The translations under genes and the position numbers were made by a program. A stretch of 64,000 nt of DNA, from NCBI RefSeq assembly GCF_016031635.1, contig NZ_JACEGD010000011.1:62001-126000 (forward strand), in the 5' to 3' direction. The stretch comes from Bradyrhizobium diversitatis (GTDB lineage: Bacteria > Pseudomonadota > Alphaproteobacteria > Rhizobiales > Xanthobacteraceae). Shown one piece after another: positions 18,038 through 26,631 of this stretch. The notes beneath the pieces were generated by a model. That model did no database searches. It was not told the origin of the DNA and was given only the letters and a program-made list of their open reading frames with translations. The number at the start of each line of letters is the position of its first letter. Positions within the stretch are counted from its first letter, which is position 1.

Positions 18038-19624
18038 TCACGCGACCAACAAGCCCAGCTTGCCAACCATCGCAAGCGAGCGTTCGACGCTTTCTCGGGT
18101 CGACAGCAACAGCGGCTCGGCGGGGTTTCCGTCCTTGTCCTTTTGTTCGATCCGGATGGTCGACCCGAATGCTTCGGTCATCTCGGCCGTGATCTCGTCG
18201 ATGGTACGAACGCCATCGAGCAGTTGCAGGAAATGCCGCGTCCGGTCGTCCTCCAACTGTACAGTTTGGTGGAGCAGGTTGGTGACCAGCGGACCTGTCT
18301 GCGACTGCTTGCGGGCCAGCAAGCTCGCCTGCGGGTGGTCGCTAACTTCCTTCAAGAGGAAGGGCGGCGAGACCAGGAAGGAGACCTCGCCGCTGCAGGC
18401 CAGGATGTACATCGCATCCGTCAGTGCCCGTTCGTCATCATCGGCTCGACGGCCGTCCAGCAGCGCGCGCGCACCATCCAGCAGTTCACTGAATGACAGC
18501 GCCCGCGGCCAGGCCCGGCCGAGGCACAAATGCGCGGCCTTCAGAATCGGGCTGGTCACCGTAATCCTGCTGCCGTCGTGGTTCTCGAACTCCATCGGGG
18601 AATCGTCGGTCAGGCAGGCCTCGGGATCGAGCGGGCTGGTCGTGCTCAGGAGGTGATATCGCCTGACGAAATCCACATCGATCTGCCGGTTGAGGGAAAC
18701 GTCGTCGTGACAGAACAAGGTACGACGGAAGCCGTTGCCGTCGACAAAGTCCTGATACTGGTCGCGCGCCATGAACTCGCTCTCCGGGAAGCGCTGCAGC
18801 GTGGCGCGGACCTCCTCGGAATGGCCGGCGAGATAGTGGCGCGCGAAATGGGAATCGCCGAGATACTGCAGGCCATGGCGGGCGGCCTCCTCGGCGACCT
18901 CGTGCAGCAGGAAGGCGGTTGCCTCGTCGTCGAGGTCGTCGTGAAACAACAATTCGTCCGGAGCCTTGAGGACACGATTGTACTGGTCCCGCATGATCGC
19001 GCCGTGCACCGTGTCGGCCTTGGAGCCCTCGCTCAGGAACTTCAGGATCGCGCGGGCCTGTCCGACCTTCTCCTTCATGCCGGTGAGGCGGCGCGTGTGA
19101 TACCGCATCATGTCGCGGACCATGTCGCGAAGATGCGAGAATGGGTGCGCATTGTAGCTGACATAGCAGACCCCGCGCGGCGCCAGATTCTGCTTGAAGA
19201 TCGCCATCATCTTCGCGCGCACGTGGGGCGGCACCCAGGAGTAAACGCCGTGCGCGATGATGTAGTCGAACTTCCCGAAGCTTGTGTCGACATTCATGAT
19301 GTCGCAGTGCAGAAGCTTGATGTTGCTCAGACCCAAGGTCGCGATATTCTGCTGGCCGCGCTCGATCGTCACGCCACTCAGGTCGACGCCGATGAATTCG
19401 GAGTCCGGATATTGAAAGGCCATCGGCAACAGGTTGCCACCAACGCCGCAGCCGAGCTCCAGCACCCGACAATGCTCGACCGGAGCAGGCTGCATGCCAT
19501 AAACGGTGGCGATCGTTGCGAGATGATTGGGGTGGGTGAGCCCGTAGACGTGGCCGGGGTAGTAGACCTCGTCATACGGCGTGGGGCCGGTAACGGGATG
19601 GCGATGCTCCGACTGAATGTTCAT
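18038..19624 (-). CDS. SAM-dependent methyltransferase with regulatory domain, T6SS-linked
   Basis: A 528-residue class I methyltransferase. Motif I (VLELGCGVGGNLLPMA) is followed by IGVDLSGV and an acidic loop, and the rest resembles the methyltransferase regulatory domain (PF10119 type) and an ~200-residue tail. I chose the ATG at 19624, 6 bases after the clpV stop with GGAG 9 bases upstream; a GTG at 19639 would overlap clpV by 10 bases. The tight junction makes it the last gene of the tssA-clpV operon. The substrate is not evident; a protein target in the secretion machine is a reasonable guess from position only. Confidence 0.8.
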   Translation of the reverse strand: MNIQSEHRHPVTGPTPYDEVYYPGHVYGLTHPNHLATIATVYGMQPAPVEHCRVLELGCGVGGNLLPMAFQYPDSEFIGVDLSGVTIERGQQNIATLGLSNIKLLHCDIMNVDTSFGKFDYIIAHGVYSWVPPHVRAKMMAIFKQNLAPRGVCYVSYNAHPFSHLRDMVRDMMRYHTRRLTGMKEKVGQARAILKFLSEGSKADTVHGAIMRDQYNRVLKAPDELLFHDDLDDEATAFLLHEVAEEAARHGLQYLGDSHFARHYLAGHSEEVRATLQRFPESEFMARDQYQDFVDGNGFRRTLFCHDDVSLNRQIDVDFVRRYHLLSTTSPLDPEACLTDDSPMEFENHDGSRITVTSPILKAAHLCLGRAWPRALSFSELLDGARALLDGRRADDDERALTDAMYILACSGEVSFLVSPPFLLKEVSDHPQASLLARKQSQTGPLVTNLLHQTVQLEDDRTRHFLQLLDGVRTIDEITAEMTEAFGSTIRIEQKDKDGNPAEPLLLSTRESVERSLAMVGKLGLLVA

Positions 19625-19629
19625 CGCGC

Positions 19630-22269
19630 TCAGCTCCACGAATATGCGAATTTGTCGTCCGCGATCGAGACGCGTGTCTGCTTGATCTCTTCCTTGGCAA
19701 GCGATTTGCTGAGGAATTCGCGCGACAGCTCCGGCAGCAGGGTATTGGTGATGATGTTGTCGATCATGCGTCCGCCGGAATCCGGATCGTTGCAGCGTGA
19801 CACGATGTGCTCCACGACTGCATCGTCATAGCTGAAGGCCGCGTTGTGATTGTCGCGCAGTCGCCGTCCGATACGGTCGAGCTGCAGCCGGGCGATGCCG
19901 GCGAGCATCTCGTCCGAGAGCGGGAAGTAGGGGATCGAGACGATGCGCCCGAGCAGTGCGGCTGGAAATACCTTGAGCAATTCCGGCCTCAGCATCCTGG
20001 CGAGCTCTTCCGGCTCATTGCGATACTTCGGATCGCGCGAAAGCCCCATGATCAGATCGGTGCCGACGTTGGTGGTCAGGATGATCAAGGTGTTCTTGAA
20101 GTCGATCCGTCGCCCGTTGCCGTCCTCCATGACTCCCTTATCGAACACCTGGAAGAATATCTCGTGGACGTCGGGATGGGCCTTCTCCACTTCGTCGAGC
20201 AGGATGACACTGTAGGGCTTGCGCCGGACGGCCTCCGTGAGGCGCCCGCCTTCGCCATACCCGACATAGCCGGGAGGCGCTCCCTTGAGGGTCGAGACGG
20301 TATGCGCCTCCTGGAACTCCGACATGTTGATCGTAATCATGTTCTGCTCGCCGCCGTAGAGGGTTTCGGCGAGCGCCAGGGCGGTTTCGGTTTTACCAAC
20401 ACCGGACGGTCCGGCCAGCATGAACACGCCGATCGGCTTCGACGGGTTGTCCAGCTTGGCACGGCTGGTCTCAACTCGCTTGGCGATCATCGTCAAGCCG
20501 TGGGACTGGCCGACGACGCGGCGGTTGAGGATCTCCGGCAGCTTCAGCACGGTTTCGATCTCGTCCCGCATCATCCGGCCGACCGGGATGCCGGTCCAGT
20601 CGGACACCACGGACGCCACCGACTGCTGGTCCACATGGGCGTAGACCATCCGCTTTTCCGGATTGATGCCCTCCAGCGTCTCGAACTTGCCGCGCAGCTC
20701 CGCGCGCTTGGCGGCCGGATCCTGATTTTCCTTGGGTTCGGACAGGATGTCACGAATGCTGCGGATGTCCTTGACTAGCTCCTGCTCCTTGGCCCAGTCG
20801 GCCTCGAGAGTCGTCAACTTGTCCTTCAGTGTTGCGATATCGCTGTCGATCGCGGCAACACGCTCGTTGTCCTCGATGCCCAGGTCGCTGTCGCTGACCA
20901 GCGCCGATTTCTCAGCTTCGCGAGCGGTAATCGCGACGCGCGCATCCTCGATCAAGGCCGGCGTCGCGCTCTGGCTGATCGCCACGCGGGCCGAAGCGGT
21001 GTCGAGCAGGCTGACGGCCTTGTCCGGCAGCTGTCTAGAGGGAATGTAGCGGTGCGAGAGGTTGACGGCTGCAACGATTGCAGCATCGGAGATGCGAACA
21101 CCGTGGTGCTTTTCCATCGGGCCGAGAAGGCCCCGCAGCATCACGCAGCAGGTCTCGACGTCAGGCTCGTCGATCTGGATCGGCTGGAAGCGCCGCGTGA
21201 GCGCGGGATCCTTCTCGATGTACTGGCGATACTCAGCCCAGGTGGTGGCGGCGATCGTGCGTAGCGTGCCGCGGGCGAGGGGAGGCTTCAGGAGGTTGGC
21301 CGCATCACCGGTGCCGGCTGCGCCGCCGGCGCCGATCAGTGTGTGGGCTTCATCGATAAACAGGATGATGGGGGTCGGTGAACTCTGCACCTCATCGATC
21401 ACCGAGCGCAGCCGCTGCTCGAATTCGCCCTTCATCGAGGCGCCGGCCTGCATCAGGCCGATGTCGAGCGCGCAGAGCCTGACATCGCGTAGCGGTGGCG
21501 GCACGTCGCCGGCGGCAATTCGCTGGGCGAATCCCTCGACCACGGCCGTCTTGCCGACGCCGGCCTCTCCCGTGAGGATCGGATTGTTCTGCCGCCGCCG
21601 CATCAGAACGTCGATCAGCTGGCGGATCTCTTCGTCCCGACCCAGGATCGGGTCCATCTCGCCCGACTTGGCCTTGGCTGTGAGATCCTGCGAGAACCGG
21701 TCGAGCGGCGTCGTCCCCTTGGGGCTCGCCTGATCCGCGCCCTCCGTACCGGCGCCGACCAGCCCCGAGCCGTCCATCGGACGCATGGACTCCTCGTCGG
21801 AGCCGGCCCAGACGGCGCGGCGCTCCGCGGCCAATGCGTCGACGTTCACCTTTGCAAATTCCTGGGAGAGGTTGTTCAGCGTGCGACGGATGTCGTTCGA
21901 CTTGAGCCCGGCCACCAGCAGATGGCCGGTGCGGATCTGGGTTTCGCCGAAGAAGAGCGTGGCGTAGTGCCAGCCGCGATCGAGAAGATCGATGACCGGA
22001 TTGGCGACGCCCGGCATATCGGTTTCGTTCTTGCGGAAGCCGTTGATGACGCCAGCAAGGTCCGACAGCAACCGTGACCGATCGAGCTTGTAATGGTCGA
22101 CCGAGAGGCTGAGGTCGGTGCGATCCTGCTGCAGGATATGAAAGAGCCAATGCGCAAGCTCGACGTTGCGGTTGCCGGCGCTCTTGGCGTGGCGGAGAGC
22201 CTGTATGAAGGCATCATAGCCAGCCCGGTTCAATTTGCCGGTTACCGCTTCAAGGCTGATGTCGGTCAC
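19630..22269 (-). CDS. clpV: T6SS sheath-disassembly ATPase ClpV/TssH
   Basis: An 879-residue AAA+ unfoldase that strips contracted TssB-TssC sheath for reuse. It has a Clp N domain (residues ~10-150), a first AAA module with Walker A GEAGVGKT at 234-241 and LFIDEAHTLIGAGG, a middle coiled-coil, and a second AAA module with Walker A GPSGVGKT near 617 and ILLDEVEKAHPDV. The length and the N domain fit ClpV rather than ClpB. It is encoded between tssG and the methyltransferase in the minus-strand T6SS operon. Confidence 0.96.
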   Translation of the reverse strand: MTDISLEAVTGKLNRAGYDAFIQALRHAKSAGNRNVELAHWLFHILQQDRTDLSLSVDHYKLDRSRLLSDLAGVINGFRKNETDMPGVANPVIDLLDRGWHYATLFFGETQIRTGHLLVAGLKSNDIRRTLNNLSQEFAKVNVDALAAERRAVWAGSDEESMRPMDGSGLVGAGTEGADQASPKGTTPLDRFSQDLTAKAKSGEMDPILGRDEEIRQLIDVLMRRRQNNPILTGEAGVGKTAVVEGFAQRIAAGDVPPPLRDVRLCALDIGLMQAGASMKGEFEQRLRSVIDEVQSSPTPIILFIDEAHTLIGAGGAAGTGDAANLLKPPLARGTLRTIAATTWAEYRQYIEKDPALTRRFQPIQIDEPDVETCCVMLRGLLGPMEKHHGVRISDAAIVAAVNLSHRYIPSRQLPDKAVSLLDTASARVAISQSATPALIEDARVAITAREAEKSALVSDSDLGIEDNERVAAIDSDIATLKDKLTTLEADWAKEQELVKDIRSIRDILSEPKENQDPAAKRAELRGKFETLEGINPEKRMVYAHVDQQSVASVVSDWTGIPVGRMMRDEIETVLKLPEILNRRVVGQSHGLTMIAKRVETSRAKLDNPSKPIGVFMLAGPSGVGKTETALALAETLYGGEQNMITINMSEFQEAHTVSTLKGAPPGYVGYGEGGRLTEAVRRKPYSVILLDEVEKAHPDVHEIFFQVFDKGVMEDGNGRRIDFKNTLIILTTNVGTDLIMGLSRDPKYRNEPEELARMLRPELLKVFPAALLGRIVSIPYFPLSDEMLAGIARLQLDRIGRRLRDNHNAAFSYDDAVVEHIVSRCNDPDSGGRMIDNIITNTLLPELSREFLSKSLAKEEIKQTRVSIADDKFAYSWS

Positions 22270-22366
22270 GGCGGCCCCTCCTGCTCAATTGCTCCGCGGA
22301 TGCCTCGCACCTGGCGGAATTGCCTCGAATCCCATGATGTTAGGACGACAGGGGCGGCCGATAGGT

Positions 22367-23431
22367 TCAAATCGCCGCGGCATCCGCTGCGCTGCTCCGA
22401 CGGGCTCTCAAGCGCTCGCCAAGCTGAAAGCGGGCATCGCGGCGATATTCTTCCGTGGACGTCCAGTTCGGCGAGACCCAGGTGGTCCATCCAAGTCGTC
22501 CGCTCTGGCCGAGTCTGACCGGGGCGACCTCTCCCGCTGGAATGGCGAGTTCAACCTCCCACTCCAGTTCGTCGCCGATATAAAGGAAGACGGCGTCCGC
22601 CAGCGGCTCCGACAAGTTGCGGCTTTCGGTCGGCAGAAACTGCTCGTATTGAGCAAAATTCTTGACGAAGACCCGAACCCTGATCTTGTCCTCGACGCTG
22701 AACACCCGTGAGCCGAGAAGAGCGTCTCGACCGAGGCTGGCATGGGCCTGCCCGATCCGGCTGCAGTGACTTGGGTCGAACGCGAGCCAGGTCCCGACAA
22801 ACTCGTCGATCTCGACTTTGACATCGAACAGCCCCTGCAGGAACCGCGTCAGCCGTGACGCGCACTTCGCCCTTGGGGCGATAAGCCCGGCGAAGCTGAG
22901 CTTCGCCATGTCCGGTACGGTGTCCCGATTGGCGAAGACGTCGGAGCCGAGGCCCGCAAAGGAGCCGACATAGGCGATGAAGCGATCCTCTGCCGGCCGA
23001 TCGTGCTGCGCGATCGGCCGCGCATCGGCCCAGGCGCGAAAGAACAGCTGCAGGAAGCGCCCGTTGAGCAGATCGAGAAATCGCGGGAAAGCGTCATCCC
23101 GCATCAGCCACCAGCTGAGACTTTCATCGGTGGTGGCAAGCGGCAGCGCGCCCTGCGGCCCGAGCAGACCCAGAAACTTGACGAGTATCCTGAGCCGGCC
23201 GTCCTGGTCGTCGACCGCTGCAAGATTGGAGGCGGGGAACTCCAGATATGGGACTTGACCGAGGTCGACATACTCGTCGCGGCGCGCGGCGCTGTCGCCG
23301 ATCCGAGGTCGATCCCGGTTGGCTCGCTCCAGCTGGCGCAGCGTATTGAAGAAATCGAACCGCCAGGGTTCGGACTTCATCTGGTCGATCAGCGTCACAA
23401 CGGTCTCCGCGTGCCCATGCGCGGTTGCCAC
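22367..23431 (-). CDS. tssG: T6SS baseplate protein TssG (ImpH)
   Basis: A 354-residue baseplate wedge subunit of the ImpH/VasB family, recognised by its N terminus (MKSEPWRFDFFNTLRQLER), the LGLLGPQGALPLATTD stretch and FLDLLNGRFLQLFFRAWA. TssG binds TssF, TssE and TssK in the assembled wedge. The gene overlaps the end of tssF by 37 bases, which suggests translational coupling of the two partners. Clp-family clpV follows after a 97-base gap. Confidence 0.95.
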   Translation of the reverse strand: MATAHGHAETVVTLIDQMKSEPWRFDFFNTLRQLERANRDRPRIGDSAARRDEYVDLGQVPYLEFPASNLAAVDDQDGRLRILVKFLGLLGPQGALPLATTDESLSWWLMRDDAFPRFLDLLNGRFLQLFFRAWADARPIAQHDRPAEDRFIAYVGSFAGLGSDVFANRDTVPDMAKLSFAGLIAPRAKCASRLTRFLQGLFDVKVEIDEFVGTWLAFDPSHCSRIGQAHASLGRDALLGSRVFSVEDKIRVRVFVKNFAQYEQFLPTESRNLSEPLADAVFLYIGDELEWEVELAIPAGEVAPVRLGQSGRLGWTTWVSPNWTSTEEYRRDARFQLGERLRARRSSAADAAAI

Positions 23432-25362
23432 CGCATGATCTCGCCGCGCTCCGGCGTTGAGATGACTGTCTGGGTAAACGTATTGAAGCCCGAATAGTCG
23501 GAGAAGAAACGCTCCAGAACGGCTCCGAGCAAGAACACGCCGCTCCCCTCGAAAGCCTTCTCGTCGAGTACGACGCTGATCTCCAGCCCGCGCGCTGCGC
23601 CGCTACCCGTGCGCTCTCGCACCCGCCGCACCACCGGCCGGCTTTCGATCGAGCGCACGCCGCGGATCTTGCGTTCCGTGGCGTCGTCGTACTGGTCGGC
23701 GAACAAAGACAGCATTTCGCGCAGCGCGCCGGCGTTCTTGCCGCCACCACGCTCGACAAGACCAAGGTAGTTCAGGCTCAGCATGTTGATCAGCCGCCAA
23801 CTGACAACTCCGCTATTGGCGACCTCACTGCGGCTGCGCAACTGAGCCACCACCGGCTCCCGTGGACGTGTGGGACCGGCGACGCACACCAGATCGAGGG
23901 ACGTATCATCCAGCAGGCGGAAGTCGGCGCCGCCGTGGCCAACCGGCAGGTGCTCCGTGAGATGCCGATTGGAGCACAGTGCCCGGACGCTGAGTTCGGC
24001 AACGGGGTTTTCTCCGCTCAGCTCACCGGGCTCGAGCAGTGACAGGAACATGTCGGTCCCGGTGTAGTCGGACGAAGAGCCATACGTCTTCTCCTCCATT
24101 GTGCGGCGTCGAGGCAGGCGGCGGACGGTGAAATAGAGACCCTCGACCGATCCGCTGGTCGTGTCGACGGCAGCCGAATACAGCGGGCGCACCAGACGCT
24201 TGTCCTTCTCCGCCGGAAGGTGCGCGTAGACTTCGATCACCTGGTGCGGTTCGTATTCGAGATAGCGGCTACGATCGGGCACCACGTGGTATTCGTGGGT
24301 ATTCGATTTGACGGGGATGCGATCGCTCGTCTTCTCGAACAGATTGATCGCCGGCGCAGTATAGAGCTTGAAGGCGTCGGGACGCACCGCGGCGGCAAGC
24401 CGCGAATTGTGTTCATCGAAAGCGAAGACGATGTCGATCGACTTGCTGCGCAGGCGCGGCATCACGCTGCGAAGTCCGGTCAGGTTGACCCCAAGGAACT
24501 TGCGTGGAAATGCGAAATATTCCCGCAGCAGCTCCGAGCCTCGGAAGATCCGATTATCGTTGGGAAACAGCGACTCGTTCTCATCGAAGCCGATCTGTTG
24601 AACGCAGTCGAGCGGCGCACGCGTCACCACGGGATCGCCGAAGTCGTCGAGATGGCGGAAGTAGACACCTCTGCAATTCGCGATCAGTTGCTCGTAAAGC
24701 GCGATCGAATCTGACTCCGCGCCGGAGAGGTAGATCGGGAGCTCGCCCACGCGGCAGCCTGCAAACCAGGTTTCCGGTTTGGTCCGGGCCTCGGTGTCGG
24801 GCGGTTCCTCATCGAGCCGGGCCGCGGTACGGTGGGTCAACGACAGTCTCAGTCCCGCTATGACATCGCCGCCGACCGGTATCCCGAGTGCCTGCAGGGC
24901 GCCGGCTGTCGAAAAGTATTCGGCGCCGCTGATGTCGAACGGCCAGAGCACGATGTCGCGGCAAAGTCGAAATCGGCAGGCGAGGCTTCGCTCTCTCTCG
25001 CGGTACGTGGCGTCGAAATACGCGCCGCGCGCGATCTTCTTGCCGTCGCGCAGCGCCGGATCGGCATAGGGTGGCCGCGCCGCGACCAGCATGGCCGACG
25101 GAGTCGGGGCAAGATAGTTCGGAACCAGCTGTTCGAGCAGGTTTGCGGTGAATTCCGGAAATTCGTGCTTGAGCTTCAGCTGGACGCGGGCGGCGAGAAA
25201 CGCGGCGCCCTCCAACAGGCCGGTGATCATCGGATCCGAGCGATCCCGGATCAGGCCGCCGAGGCGTTCCGCGATTCCGGGGAATTCTTCGGCGAAGTCT
25301 CCCGCCTGCTCGTACAGCAGTGACAGTTCACGATTGTAGAAGTCCAGGAATTCGCGGTTCAT
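23395..25362 (-). CDS. tssF: T6SS baseplate protein TssF (ImpG)
   Basis: A 655-residue baseplate subunit of the ImpG/VasA family. The start MNREFLDFYNRELSLLYEQA, the following EFPGIAERLG and the tail GEIMRWQP are typical, and the length is normal for the family. It forms a 2:1 complex with TssG in each wedge. It starts one base after the tssE stop codon and overlaps tssG, so the three baseplate genes are tightly coupled. Confidence 0.95.
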   Translation of the reverse strand: MNREFLDFYNRELSLLYEQAGDFAEEFPGIAERLGGLIRDRSDPMITGLLEGAAFLAARVQLKLKHEFPEFTANLLEQLVPNYLAPTPSAMLVAARPPYADPALRDGKKIARGAYFDATYRERERSLACRFRLCRDIVLWPFDISGAEYFSTAGALQALGIPVGGDVIAGLRLSLTHRTAARLDEEPPDTEARTKPETWFAGCRVGELPIYLSGAESDSIALYEQLIANCRGVYFRHLDDFGDPVVTRAPLDCVQQIGFDENESLFPNDNRIFRGSELLREYFAFPRKFLGVNLTGLRSVMPRLRSKSIDIVFAFDEHNSRLAAAVRPDAFKLYTAPAINLFEKTSDRIPVKSNTHEYHVVPDRSRYLEYEPHQVIEVYAHLPAEKDKRLVRPLYSAAVDTTSGSVEGLYFTVRRLPRRRTMEEKTYGSSSDYTGTDMFLSLLEPGELSGENPVAELSVRALCSNRHLTEHLPVGHGGADFRLLDDTSLDLVCVAGPTRPREPVVAQLRSRSEVANSGVVSWRLINMLSLNYLGLVERGGGKNAGALREMLSLFADQYDDATERKIRGVRSIESRPVVRRVRERTGSGAARGLEISVVLDEKAFEGSGVFLLGAVLERFFSDYSGFNTFTQTVISTPERGEIMRWQPRMGTRRPL

Positions 25363-25363
25363 G

Positions 25364-25912
25364 CTAAAGTCGGTTGATCTGAATATCGCCGCTGTCGAGC
25401 TCGACGTCGGCGACGAATTCCACGGGAACGTTGAGCGGTTCGGCTTTCATGTCAGCGTGAACGATGAATCGCAGCTTGAGCTGCTCAGGGCCGACCGAGC
25501 CGTCGCGGCGGACGCGGATTGTCTTGCGATCGAGCCTCGGCTCAAAAGTCGTCAGGGTCTCGCGCAGCGCGCTGCTGAGTTCATCGTCCGTGACCTCGTC
25601 GATCGAACGATGGGCAATATCGGGAAAGCCGTAGTTCAGGATCGACATTCGCACGCAATCCCGGCCGGTCATGTCCAGTGTCGATTCCAGAGCGATCGTA
25701 TTCAGGAGCGTTTCGAGGTCATGGGAGACCTCGCGCCGCAGCAATGTTTCCGAGATCGGATGGCGTCCCGTGCTGCGCCGGCCTGCGATGATCCGTTCAC
25801 CTGACTGGTCGCGCAGATTGAGCTCTTTGCGCGCATCACGTGCCTCGTGAGCCGCGCGAAAGGCCAGCATGAGCGGTGGAGAAAGCCGATCCTTTTTTGG
25901 CGTAAGCGTCAT
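25364..25912 (-). CDS. tssE: T6SS baseplate protein TssE (gp25-like)
   Basis: A 182-residue gp25/lysozyme-like baseplate subunit that initiates sheath assembly. The core ...SVSHDLETLLNT-type segment, here REVSHDLETLLNT, and the later VLNYGFPDI-like stretch (ILNYGFPDIAHRS) are characteristic. The frame is open to 26050, but family members are shorter; I chose the ATG at 25912, which follows a GGGGA. An ATG at 25924 is an alternative. A 180-base gap containing a hairpin separates it from hcp. Confidence 0.88.
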   Translation of the reverse strand: MTLTPKKDRLSPPLMLAFRAAHEARDARKELNLRDQSGERIIAGRRSTGRHPISETLLRREVSHDLETLLNTIALESTLDMTGRDCVRMSILNYGFPDIAHRSIDEVTDDELSSALRETLTTFEPRLDRKTIRVRRDGSVGPEQLKLRFIVHADMKAEPLNVPVEFVADVELDSGDIQINRL

Positions 25913-26049
25913 TCCGGTCCCCATGTCGGCCGGCGCATATGCAGCTTCGGGGGCGGCAATTGGCGTCCGGCGTGACCTGCCGTGATCAAGCATCCAGCCC
26001 GAAAACCGGGATAGCCCGAAAGGTGCGGGCGGGATCGCGTCGCATGGCA

Positions 26050-26074
26050 CCGGTTTCCGCTATCGGTAAACCGG
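26050..26074 (-). terminator. Hairpin downstream of hcp, possible attenuator
   Basis: CCGGTTTCCG and CGGTAAACCGG face each other across a 4-base loop (one bulged base) 20-45 bases past the hcp stop codon. There is no T-run. Such a structure after hcp could stabilise the upstream message or partly stop transcription, so that Hcp, needed in large amounts, is made in excess over the baseplate proteins. Confidence 0.45.
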
Positions 26075-26095
26075 CGCCAGACGAGGATCCGTAGA

Positions 26096-26581
26096 TCAAG
26101 CCCATTCCTTGTTGGCAGGAACGTCCCAGCCGAAGGTCGGCGACGCCCCGGCGGCGCCCTTCTCCGTCTGGGTCTTGTAAGTCATCTTGACCTTCGCAAA
26201 GTTCAGACTCACGTTCTCGGTGAGACGATCTTCGCCGTGCGACCCGCCGGTCGACACGCTGGTGACCAGAACCTGCTTCATCTCGATCTTGAGATATTCC
26301 AGCGGGTTCTCGCCGGCCTTGCGAACGGTGAGGATCGCGGTATCAATGTGCTTGCCGTTCGCGCAGACCTTGAACAGTTCCGGCGTGGCCTTGTCGACGA
26401 AGTGCGTGAAGTGGAGATCCTGGACGCTGACCTTGCCGGCGCCGCCGCCGGATCCGCTGTGGAATGTACCGGTCTGGCTTTCGCCGAAAGACCAGCTCAA
26501 GATATCGATTTCGTCAGGATGTTTGTCGTCCTTCGATTCGCCCTTGATCGGATCGAGTTTCAAGAAAATATCGACAGCCAT
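26096..26581 (-). CDS. hcp: T6SS tube protein Hcp (TssD)
   Basis: A 161-residue Hcp1-family protein that stacks into the inner tube and carries small effectors. The N terminus MAVDIFLKLDPIKGES, the IDILSWSFG motif and VQDLHFTHFVDKATPELF are diagnostic, and the length is standard. A strong ribosome site (GAGAGGA) precedes the ATG. It lies in the structural operon between tssC and tssE and is followed by a stable hairpin. Confidence 0.97.
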   Translation of the reverse strand: MAVDIFLKLDPIKGESKDDKHPDEIDILSWSFGESQTGTFHSGSGGGAGKVSVQDLHFTHFVDKATPELFKVCANGKHIDTAILTVRKAGENPLEYLKIEMKQVLVTSVSTGGSHGEDRLTENVSLNFAKVKMTYKTQTEKGAAGASPTFGWDVPANKEWA

Positions 26582-26631
26582 AGCATAATCCTCTCAAAAA
26601 TCTTGATATTGACGGTCGCGATGACGTGACG

